DNA of 64,000 nt, from positions 124,001 to 188,000 of the forward strand of contig JAKLEB010000002.1 in assembly GCA_022711765.1 (NCBI GenBank), read 5' to 3'. Numbering within the stretch: the stretch's first letter is position 1; every line of letters begins with the position of its first letter. Positions 51,701 to 59,700 of this stretch are shown here, piece after piece. Made by a program: the position numbers and the translations under genes. The stretch is from Candidatus Krumholzibacteriota bacterium. GTDB taxonomy: Bacteria; Krumholzibacteriota; Krumholzibacteriia; LZORAL124-64-63. Under the pieces are notes generated by a model. It was given only the letters and a program-made list of their open reading frames with translations, was not told the origin of the DNA and made no database searches.

Positions 51701-52337
51701 CCTGCGGCGCGCATCCGTCCTGCGCGCAGGCGATCGGATACGCCTCGTACGGGAAGCAGGACTCCGTCACCGAACCCGGCGCCAGGAAGACACTGTAGGC
51801 ATCGAGATGCCAGCCGCCGCTGCCCCCGCCGACGCGGCTGCACGACACCACCTGCTGCTCGGACAGATCCAGCAGGACTCCTTCCGCGACCAGGGCGTGG
51901 GATTCGAGCTGGGCCACGCCGGCGAACGCATAGCACGAGGAGAACGCCCCCTGGTCCTTCACCGGCGTCACGCCCAAGGGATGGAGCCCGGGGACGTCCT
52001 CGCGCCAGTCCCAGCGGTCCGGCAGCTGGACGCCGGCCGGCCTGGTGATCACCGGGATGTCGGCCTCCAACTCGTCCAGGTCTTCCGGTGACCGGAGGCC
52101 GTCCCGCTCGAGCGCACCCGTCGCGTACAGTGCCGCCACCTTCGTCTGCTTCGCGGAGAAGGAATAGCGGTTCACGGCGATCAGGCGCTGGACTTCCGGC
52201 AACGAGAGCGGTCGTTCGGCGGCCTCCGCCGCGACGCCGGTCAGGGCGAACACGAGCAGGCACAGGGCGGGCGCTACCGGGCGCGACAAGGTGCGAGTCC
52301 TCACGGCGAGCGGTGGTCGATCGGCGGTCGCCGTCAT
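48747..52337 (-). CDS. secreted papain-family (C1) protease with dockerin-like and sorting domains
   Basis: ATG 52337 starts a signal peptide ('RPVAPALCLLVFALTGVAAE'). Residues about 90-330 form a papain-like catalytic domain: 'VTPVKDQGAFSSCYAFAGVA' (Gln and catalytic Cys), 'DRVLHAVLLVGWDD' (His) and 'WIIKNSWSEDWGLEGYAYL' (Asn). A long beta-rich middle follows, then a dockerin-like segment with two calcium-loop repeats ('DVNGDGDVDLGEIARLVRRL' and 'DFTGNGTVDRGDLILLIPHL'), and a C-terminal FlgD-like sorting domain ('DPFPNPFNPAATIEFALADP', 'VASGAYLARLETAG'). Total 1,196 residues. The N-terminal portion before the catalytic domain is a probable propeptide. Confidence 0.9.
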   Translation of the reverse strand: MTATADRPPLAVRTRTLSRPVAPALCLLVFALTGVAAEAAERPLSLPEVQRLIAVNRYSFSAKQTKVAALYATGALERDGLRSPEDLDELEADIPVITRPAGVQLPDRWDWREDVPGLHPLGVTPVKDQGAFSSCYAFAGVAQLESHALVAEGVLLDLSEQQVVSCSRVGGGSGGWHLDAYSVFLAPGSVTESCFPYEAYPIACAQDGCAPQAAITGFSRVDSDAESVKYALMGGPLFIAIGTGELFYFYAGGVYDAQEPESPADRVLHAVLLVGWDDTLEHESGTGAWIIKNSWSEDWGLEGYAYLSYATTFSGMGPRQLHYAPSSATPLALAEPEGAQAWATGTTRIVSWITDLVPARFELGSVADGVYEALDVAINGGERQTTVTVPPTETAEFFVRVTAYAEDQTVLAVAENPRPLTVVEHRVAWPPHGAVFATPDGGGTVWELVDDEAGGSVALWKDDSGCHASRMSGQGVPLWPGGTIDLPGSVRGAAVADGMGGIYYAYFDFASTSAFLYLTRVAADGQRPWGAGGLRVDNVGEGQEFTSGTSDTPLVTRCADGSVICVWNFQSGSHETVYAQRMAADGARVWDPGTAPGVRVTTRNRAVPLAACRLRSGDVGVAFSCASAGSYDRRDLRVQLLSPAGELVWQAEGVPVRTDVEGEITGGGVQLAAGPADRTVIGWLEARSLGLDLRAQQLAADGSLQWGAEGVLIDRENSTHVLSFELLEDLRGGHLIAWIDETLGWELSVRSQRIALDGSVLWGPEGVLVAEAWGISFHAATKIAAVADGAGGAIVFWPGCDDGNVTSVLAQRVDAAGDLRWCAWGEPVVVDQSARIQFPAVHRDHAGQVSLAWGSDASPDVMNYQRLAGDFPAPPRCDVSAFRLRGDVLTPAGGQVVRGCPGGDADALVVVCDFVDGDLAGAPSVQPADLGLDTSRLGFDVCGASTEDVPGTAANGYRVTLVRRGIVGCSGCLGDGCDPDQVAAGPLWIEYLGERLDAVTGLTVHSYDVNGDGDVDLGEIARLVRRLGRSAGEPGYHGCFDFTGNGTVDRGDLILLIPHLASCVRPGGGAGEPRFRPAGGEALDGDGRVEVIGQTDVRPTAPGTPTLRDPFPNPFNPAATIEFALADPGRVTLAVFDISGHRVKTLIDERLDASRGGYRVVWRGDDDAGRPVASGAYLARLETAGECLTRRLLLLR

Positions 52338-52432
52338 TCTACTCCCGGGGAACGGCGGCTGTCGAATGTTCCGCGGCGAGGCGCGCGCGATCCGGCGCCG
52401 GCGGACCCGGTCAGGGCGGCCCCGCGGACAGG

Positions 52433-52945
52433 TCAGACGATGACGACCGGATCGCCCGCCTCGACGCGATCGAACACCTCGATCACGTCCGCCGGGCGCA
52501 GCCGGACGCAGCCGTGGCTGCACGGTTCGCCGATCCGGTGGCCGTGGTTGGTGCCGTGCAGGTAGATGTAGCGAGCGAGAGAGTCGACGCCGGCGCCGCG
52601 GTTCACGCCGTCCTGGCAGCCGGCGAGGGGAAGGATGCGACCCAGGATGAGGTCGCGAGGGTCCGGGCGACCGTCCCAGACCTCGCCGGTCGGCTCACGG
52701 TCCACGAAGACCACGCCCGGATCGGCGCCGGCGCCGATCTTGCGGTCGATGCGGTGCACGCCGGGCGGCGTGCCGCCGCTGTTCTCGCGCGCGTCGAGGC
52801 CGGCCGCCGCCGTGCTGATCGGCCAGTCAGCCTGGGGGGCCACGCCGCGCATCAGCGTCAATCGCTGGCGTCCCGTGTCGACGAGCAGCCAGCGCGCGGG
52901 GGCATGTCCCAGTAATTTTATCGCAATATCGATCGCAGCAATCAT
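52433..52945 (-). CDS. L,D-transpeptidase (YkuD) family protein
   Basis: ATG 52945 with GGAGGAG upstream gives 170 residues. Catalytic signature 'CSHGCVRLRPADVIEVFDRV' is preceded by 'YIYLHGTNHGHRIGEP', giving the HxxxxxxxxxxSHGCVR arrangement. Earlier, 'RWLLVDTGRQRLTLMRG' and 'GTPPGVHRIDRKIGAGADPG' match the YkuD domain. There is no clear signal peptide; the hydrophobic N-terminus 'MIAAIDIAIKLLG' may act as one. It would cross-link or attach peptidoglycan stem peptides. Divergent from the phosphotransbutyrylase-kinase gene. Confidence 0.9.
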   Translation of the reverse strand: MIAAIDIAIKLLGHAPARWLLVDTGRQRLTLMRGVAPQADWPISTAAAGLDARENSGGTPPGVHRIDRKIGAGADPGVVFVDREPTGEVWDGRPDPRDLILGRILPLAGCQDGVNRGAGVDSLARYIYLHGTNHGHRIGEPCSHGCVRLRPADVIEVFDRVEAGDPVVIV

Positions 52946-53102
52946 CTCTCGATCTCCTCCGGCGATCCACGGTAACATCGAGGGCGGACGGCCGGCAACG
53001 GCTTGAAATCCCCCTGCGGGCGCACCACTTTAGGAACTCCGGCTGGCCGCGGGTGGTGGTCCCGGCCGGATCCGCGCGCCCGCTGCCAAAGGACGGCGAC
53101 CC

Positions 53103-55316
53103 ATGTTCGATATCGGCGCCTCGTTCGACCGCGAACTCCTGGCCGTCATGAAGCAGCGGCCGACGGTCCTGTTCATCGAGTCCCGGGACCCCCGCGTCGT
53201 GGAGGCCGCATTGCGGCTGCCGCGCTTCGCTCGCCCGGTGTTCCTCGGCACCCGGGACGAGGTCGAGGCCGTCATCCGCGAGCACCTGCAGCACGTGGAG
53301 CCGGCCCGGATCGCGTTCGCCCTGAACGAGTCCGCCTTCTGCGAGCTGGATCGCTGCGTGGAGTTGCGCGAGGAGCTGGCCCGGGCGGTCCTCGAGCTGC
53401 CCGCCGAACGGCGTCTGACCGACGACCTCGCGGAGGCCCGCCGCCTCGTCGCCACGCCGGCCGGCTTCGGCATCATGGCCGCGCGCGAGGGCCACTGCGA
53501 CGTCGTGGTCGGCGGAGCCACGCACGAGCCGCGCGACTTCTTCCGGCCGCTGATCCGGGTCATGCAGACCAACCCGGTCGTCTGCGAGGCGGGCGTGATC
53601 GTCCTGCCCGACGACCACCCGCGGGACCTCTACCCCCACAACATCCTCGTGCTGGGCGACGTGGGCGTGAACGCGACCATGGACCCCGAGATCCTGGCCC
53701 ACTGCGCGGTCGGGACCTGCGCGGTGGCCCGCGACCTGATCCCGATGGAGGAGCTGCCGAAGATCCACGGCGTGATCGTGAGCTACTCCAACCGCGGCGG
53801 CGACGAAGGTCCGTCGCCCGAACTGGTGCGGGGAGCGTCCAGGCTCCTGCCGCAGCTGCTCGCCGAACGCTGCCGGATCGGCGCGCGCTACTGCACGATC
53901 GACATCGAGGGCGAGGTCAAGATCAACGTCGCCTTGAGCAAGCGGTCGGCGCAACTCTACCGGCGCGGGGGGATGGCAGCGGAGAGCTTCCCGGGCACCA
54001 ACGTCCTGGTGACGCCCAACCTCGACACCGGAAACCTCCTGTTCCACCTCTTCTCGACCCGCTATCCCGAAGCCCACAAGTTCGGCTGCGTGTTCGGCAT
54101 CCACTTCCGCGGGGTCGACCTGCCGATGGACGTCGAGCCCGAAGACGCCGTGCTCGCCGTCAAGGCGACGCTCCTGCGCCTGCAGCGGTTCGGCGACTGG
54201 ACCCGCACGCCGCGCGACACCTTCTTCCCCCGCCCGCGGATCCTCGTGATCAACCCCGGCTCGACCTCGACGAAGCTCGCGGTCTACGAGGGCGACGAGG
54301 AGATGATGACCGAGGAGCTGATGCACTCCACCGAGGAGCTCGAGCCGTTCGAGGGCCAGAAGATCGTGGCGCAGTTCGACATGCGGAAGCGGATGATCGA
54401 GACCTTCCTCGCGGCCCACGAGCTCTCGCTCGAAGATCTCGACGCGGTGAGCGCGCGGGGCGGCCTCGTCCACGCGATCCCGCACGGCACCTACGCGGTG
54501 AACGAGGCGATGTGCGAGGACCTCCTCGCCGGCGCCGCGGGCGACCATGCCTCGAACCTGGGCGCGCTCATCGCCCGCGCGCTCGTCGCCGGCCGCGACC
54601 TGCCGGCGTTCATCGTGGACCCGGTCGTGGTCGACGAGATGGACGCGCGGGCTCGCTACACCGGCTTGAAGGAGATCCGCCGCAAAGCGATCAGCCACGC
54701 GCTCAACCAGATCGCGACGGCCCACCGCTTCGCTCACGACCGGGAGACGTTCTACGAGCACCTGAACGTCGTCGTCGCCCACATGGGCGGCGGCATCTCG
54801 ATCGGCGCCCACCGCCACGGCAGCTACTGCGACGTCAACAACGCACTCGACGGCGAGGGCCCGTTCTCGCCGCAGCGGTCGGGCACGCTGCCGGTGGGCG
54901 ACCTGATCCGGCTCTGCTTCAGCGGCAAGTACACCCGGGAGGAGCTGCTCAAGCTCAACAAGGGCCGCGGCGGCCTGATCGATTTGCTGGGCACGACGGA
55001 CTTCCGTGCCGTGGAGCAGAGGTACCTCGACCAGGACCCCGCGGTCGTTCCGATCTTCGAGGCGATGGCCTACCAGATCGCGAAGGCGATCTGCGCGCTC
55101 GTGCCCGCCTTCGCTGGTGAACGGATCGATCGGGTCCTCTTGACCGGCGGCCTGGCCCGCGCCAAGGCGCTGGTCGCGATCATCGAGGAGGGCTGCCGGC
55201 CGCTCGGCTGCGGCGTGAGCGTCTACCCCGGCGAGAACGAACTGATGGCTCTGGCCATGGGGGCCCTGCGCGTGCTCCACGGCCGCGAGCCGGTCAAGGA
55301 ATACACGCGCGCGTGA
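53103..55316 (+). CDS. fusion of a phosphate acyltransferase-like domain and butyrate kinase
   Basis: A single 737-residue chain from ATG 53103. Residues 1 to about 375 are of the phosphotransacetylase/phosphotransbutyrylase family: 'VVGGATHEPRDFFRPLIRVM', 'NILVLGDVGVNATMDPEILA', 'VIVSYSNRGGDEGPSPELVR' and 'NVLVTPNLDTGNLLFHLFST'. From about residue 378 an acetate/butyrate kinase fold starts with 'RILVINPGSTSTKLAVYEGD' and continues with 'ARGGLVHAIPHGTYAVNEAM', 'AHMGGGISIGAHRHGSYCDV', 'ALDGEGPFSPQRSGTLP' and 'VLLTGGLARAKALV', all Buk features. It would convert an acyl-CoA to acyl phosphate and then to acid plus ATP in one polypeptide. A separate phosphotransbutyrylase follows directly, so the N-terminal domain may have another role. 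Confidence 0.88.
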   Translation: MFDIGASFDRELLAVMKQRPTVLFIESRDPRVVEAALRLPRFARPVFLGTRDEVEAVIREHLQHVEPARIAFALNESAFCELDRCVELREELARAVLELPAERRLTDDLAEARRLVATPAGFGIMAAREGHCDVVVGGATHEPRDFFRPLIRVMQTNPVVCEAGVIVLPDDHPRDLYPHNILVLGDVGVNATMDPEILAHCAVGTCAVARDLIPMEELPKIHGVIVSYSNRGGDEGPSPELVRGASRLLPQLLAERCRIGARYCTIDIEGEVKINVALSKRSAQLYRRGGMAAESFPGTNVLVTPNLDTGNLLFHLFSTRYPEAHKFGCVFGIHFRGVDLPMDVEPEDAVLAVKATLLRLQRFGDWTRTPRDTFFPRPRILVINPGSTSTKLAVYEGDEEMMTEELMHSTEELEPFEGQKIVAQFDMRKRMIETFLAAHELSLEDLDAVSARGGLVHAIPHGTYAVNEAMCEDLLAGAAGDHASNLGALIARALVAGRDLPAFIVDPVVVDEMDARARYTGLKEIRRKAISHALNQIATAHRFAHDRETFYEHLNVVVAHMGGGISIGAHRHGSYCDVNNALDGEGPFSPQRSGTLPVGDLIRLCFSGKYTREELLKLNKGRGGLIDLLGTTDFRAVEQRYLDQDPAVVPIFEAMAYQIAKAICALVPAFAGERIDRVLLTGGLARAKALVAIIEEGCRPLGCGVSVYPGENELMALAMGALRVLHGREPVKEYTRA

Positions 55317-55330
55317 CCGAAAGGCCGACC

Positions 55331-56251
55331 ATGCTCGCCATCCGCAGCCTCGACCAGCTCATCGCCGAGACCAAGGGACAGCCGTCGCGCCGGCTCGCGG
55401 TGGCGGCCGGCCACGACCCCAATACGATCCAGGCCGCCGCGCGCGCCGCGGCCGAGGACATCGCCAAGGTCACCCTCGTCGGCGACCGGTCGCGCATCGA
55501 GGACCTCTGCCGGGAGCACGGGCTCGACGCGGGCGTCTTCACGATCATCGACGAGAGGAACGACGGGAAGGCGGGCGCCGAGGCCGTGCGCCTGGTGCGC
55601 GCGGGCGAAGCCGACGTGCTGATGAAGGGTCTGATCGGCACCGAGAAGTACATGCGCCTGATCCTCGACAAGGACCAGGGCCTCTTGCCGCCCAAGGCCG
55701 TGCTCAGCCACATCACCGTGCTCGACATCCCGGCCTACCAGGCGCTCCACGGCAAGCTGCTGATCGTCAGCGACGTCGCGATCATCCCGGACCCCGACCT
55801 CGCGACCAAGGTGCAGATCGTGCAGTACCTGATCGATGCCGCCCACGCCTTCGGCATCGAGGACCCGAAGGTGGCGCTCGTCGCCGCGACCGAGAAGGTC
55901 AACCCGAAGATGCCGGCCTGCGTCGACGCGGCCATCATCACCCAGATGAACCGCCGCGGCCAGATCGCGGGCGCCACGGTCGACGGGCCGCTCGCCCTCG
56001 ACGTGGCCCTCAGCCCCGAGGCGTGCGCGATCAAGGGTCTCGCGTCGCCGGTGGGGGGCGCGGCCGACTGCCTCCTGTTCCCCGACATCGAGGCCGGCAA
56101 CGTGTTCTACAAGGGCGCCACGATCCTGGGCGGCGGGCGGCTCGCCGCCGCGGTCGTGGGCACGACGGCGCCGTGCGTGCTCACGTCGCGGGCGGACACC
56201 GAGGAGTCGAAGTACTTCTCGATCGCGCTGGGGTGCCGGCTCGCGAAGTGA
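55331..56251 (+). CDS. phosphate butyryltransferase-like acyltransferase
   Basis: A 306-residue Ptb-type enzyme: 'LAVAAGHDPNTIQAAARAAA', 'DVLMKGLIGTEKYMRLILDK', 'VLDIPAYQALHGKLLIVSDV', 'VALVAATEKVNPKMPACVDA' and 'PDIEAGNVFYKGATILGGGR'. These match phosphotransbutyrylase/acetylase signatures in order. I prefer ATG 55331 (AAAGG 6 bp upstream) over the GTG at 55313 that overlaps the kinase stop; Ptb proteins are usually about 300 residues. With the preceding fusion it forms a two-gene acyl-CoA to ATP unit typical of butyrate or branched-chain acid formation. Confidence 0.88.
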   Translation: MLAIRSLDQLIAETKGQPSRRLAVAAGHDPNTIQAAARAAAEDIAKVTLVGDRSRIEDLCREHGLDAGVFTIIDERNDGKAGAEAVRLVRAGEADVLMKGLIGTEKYMRLILDKDQGLLPPKAVLSHITVLDIPAYQALHGKLLIVSDVAIIPDPDLATKVQIVQYLIDAAHAFGIEDPKVALVAATEKVNPKMPACVDAAIITQMNRRGQIAGATVDGPLALDVALSPEACAIKGLASPVGGAADCLLFPDIEAGNVFYKGATILGGGRLAAAVVGTTAPCVLTSRADTEESKYFSIALGCRLAK

Positions 56252-56792
56252 GCGCAAGCCCCTTCAGGGTCAGCTTGCCGCAGTGCGATTCGTCTCCGGT
56301 CCGCAGTCGATCGGCAGATCCAGGCGCCGGACCTGGTCGCGCACTCCGTGATCGAGACCTGCGCCAGGCTGACATGACAGTCCCCCTCGCGATCGCCGCG
56401 ATGTGCCTGGCCCTTGCCGGCTCCCAGTGGCCGGCGCGGACATGGGCGGGCTGGGGCACGGGACGGCTGGCCGCAGGAGCGGATCGGCCCTTCAATCCCT
56501 GTCCCTGATCCTCGTGACATTCATCGAGCGAACTGGTCAACGGCTCGCCGGAAACGAGATTGCAGTTTCAGCCCGGAGCTTCCGGCCGGTCCGTGAACGC
56601 CGGTGCGACTCGATCCATGGGCCTCGCTGGCCGTTCGAAAGAAGCGAACCTACCTTCACCGCGCGGGTTCCGATCGCGACGAGGTCGAACGGGAAATCAG
56701 AAGCCGTCGTGCCGGTTGCGAGCAGGGGGAGGGCCTGCGGGAACGTTGGTCTGATCGTCCTATCCCCCAAGTCCCGGACGACGGAGTCAGCA
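56252..56792. other. 541-bp gap with no convincing gene
   Basis: Between the Ptb gene and the FG-GAP gene I see only short open frames without ribosome-binding sites or recognisable protein. Frames open through it on the rightward strand merge into the FG-GAP frame but do not look coding. The promoter for the FG-GAP gene should be here; I could not fit one. Confidence 0.5.
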
Positions 56793-59700
56793 ATGAACGC
56801 GAAGCGGGCTGGACGCGCGGCAGCGATCCATACCGGCAAGGCTGTCGATCTCGTGGCGATCGCCGTCGCGGGCGTCCTCTTCGGCAGCGCCGCAGCGGGA
56901 CCCGGTGCCGCCGCCGGCGCGAACGCCGCGTTGCCTGCGGACCCAGCTCCCACCGAACGCCCGGCAGGAGTGGACGCGATCTGGTGGCAGGTGGTCACCG
57001 CCGATCTAGCGCGCCAGGAGTACGCGGCGACGCCGACCGCCTCCGGTCTCCAGGCGCCCAACCGCGCCGACAACCTAAGCACGCGCTTCGGCGAAAACGG
57101 CATCGAGGTACTGCCCCGTACGGCGAAGGACGAAGTGCCCGCCTGGCGCTTCGCCTGGGAGACGAGCGGCATCGGCCGGGCGGGTCGGATGGAAGCGGTC
57201 GCTCCTGTATTGCCTGAGTCCACGGGTGCCCGCGTGACCTACCAGCGCGACGGTTGGAGCGAGTGGTACGAGAACACGGCCAAGGGGCTCGAGCAGGGCT
57301 TCACGATCGAACGCCCGCCCGCGGGCGAAGGGCCGCTGCGGATCGCTGGCCGCTTCCCGGCCGGGTTGCGAGCCGACGCGCGCGGGGACGGGGCGATCGA
57401 CTTCATCGACGATCACGGCGCCATCCTGATTCGCTACGGCGAGCTGCACGCCTGGGACGCCGAGGGCGTGGACCTGCGCTCGGAGCTGGTCGTGGCAGGC
57501 AGGGAGCTTGCCATCGTGGTGCACGACCAGTCCGCCGCCTACCCGATCACCATCGACCCGCTCATGACCTCGCCGGCATGGACCGCGGAGCCGAATCAGG
57601 CTAGCGCCCTGTTCGGCTGCTCGGTGTCGACGGCGGGCGACGTGAACGGGGACGGCTACTCGGACGTGATCGTGGGGGCCTGGGGGTACAACAGCGCGCA
57701 GGGGGGAGCCTTCGTCTATCACGGCTCGGCGAGCGGGCTGAGCGTCGTCCCGAACTGGACAGCGGTGGGGGATCAAGCGACGGCCCTCTTCGGCTACGCC
57801 GTGTCGACGGCCGGCGACGTCAACGGCGACGGCTACGATGACGTGATCGTCGGCGCCTGGTACTACGACAATGGGCAGTCCAATGAGGGCCGAGCCTACG
57901 TCTATCACGGTTCAGCCAGCGGCCTCAGCCCTGCGCCCGCCTGGACGGCGGAGAGCGATCAGGAGTTCGCCAACTTCGGCGGCGCGGTGGCGACGGCCGG
58001 GGACGTGAACGGCGACGGCTTCGCGGACGTCATCGTCGGCGCTCAGTTCTTCGACAACGGCGAGGACAACGAAGGCCGGGCCTTCGTCTATCAAGGCTCG
58101 GCCGGCGGCCTCAGCCTCACCGCAGACTGGACCGCGGAAAGCAACCAGGCGGGCGCGAACTTCGGCATCTCAGTGGCGACAGCCGGCGACGTGAATGGCG
58201 ATGGGTTCGGCGATGTGATCGTCGGCGCCCAGGGCTTCAGCAACGGGCAGGGCAGCGAGGGCCGGGCCTTCGTATACCACGGTTCGGCCGGCGGCCTCGG
58301 CCTCGCCGCGAACTGGACAGCGGAGGGCGACCAGGCGACCGCCGCCTTCGGCTCCTCGGTGGCCGGCGCGGGGGACGTGAACGGGGACGGCTATGGGGAC
58401 GTGATCGTCGGCGCTGCTAGCTTCACGGGCGGGCAGAACGACGAGGGGCGAGCCTTCGTTTACCACGGCGGGGCCAGCGGGCTGGCGGCCTCCGCCGCCT
58501 GGGTGGTGGAAAGCAACCAGGCCGACGCCCACTTCGGCGGCGCGGTGGCGACGGCCGGCGATGTGAACGGCGACGGCTACGCGGACGTGATCGTGGGCGC
58601 CAAGGACTTCGCGAACGGGCAGTTCACGGAGGGGCGGGGCTACGTCTACCAGGGATCGGTGGGGGGACTTGCGACCGTGGCCGCGTGGACCGCGGAAAGC
58701 GACCAGATCAGCGCCCAGTTCGGCGCCTCGGTGGCGACGGCCGGTGACGTGAACGGCGACGGGTACTCGGACGTGATCGTGGGCGCCTACAACTACGACA
58801 ACGGGCAGAGCGACGAGGGGCGCGCCTTCGTCTATCACGGCGCGGCCGGGGGACTCGCAGACCCGCTGGACATGCCGCATTGGGTCGTGGAGGGCGACCA
58901 GGACCTCGCCGCCATGGGCTTCTCGGTGGCGACGGCGGGGGACGTCAACGGGGATGGGTACTCCGATGTCATCGTCGGCGCTCGGCTCTTCGACGAAGGC
59001 CAGGAGAACGCAGGCCGGGCCTTCGTCTACCACGGCTCGGCGAGTGGCCTGGGTTCTGCTCCCGATTGGACCGCGGGGAGCAACCAGCTCGGCGCCAACT
59101 TCGGCAACTCGGTGGCCACGGCGGGAGACGTGAATGGCGACGGCTTCTCGGACGTGATCGTCGGCGCCTGGGCGTTCGACGGGGGACAGCAGGATGAGGG
59201 ACGGGCGTTCGTCTACCTCGGCTCGCCTGACGGGCTGGCGATCACACCCGCCTGGACGGCGGAGAGCGATCAGGTCTACGCCTACTTCGGCTGCTCGGTC
59301 GCGACGGCGGGGGACGTGAACGGCGATGGCTACTCCGACGTGATCGTGGGCGCTCAGACTTACGACAGCGGTCAGGAGGATGAGGGGGCGGCGTTCGTCT
59401 ACATGGGCTCCGCCGCAGGGCTTGCCACCTCGCCCGCGTGGATCGCGGAGGGCGATCAGGCGCAAGCCTACTTCGGCACCTCGGTGGCAACGGCGGGCGA
59501 CGTGAACGGCGACGGGTTCAGCGATGTCATCGTCGGAGCCGACAAGTACAGTGCCGATTTCGGCGTCGAGGGAATCGCCTCTGTCTACCATGGCTCGGCG
59601 GAGGGACTCGCAGCCTCGCCCGCCTGGACCGCGGCTGGCGACCAGGCTGAAGCGCAATTCGGCCACTCCGTGGCGACAGCTGGAGACGTGAACGGCGACG

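Noticed and set aside
55313..55330. GTG start at 55313 for the Ptb gene
   Set aside because: The ATG at 55331 has a better ribosome-binding site and gives the usual length; both remain possible.
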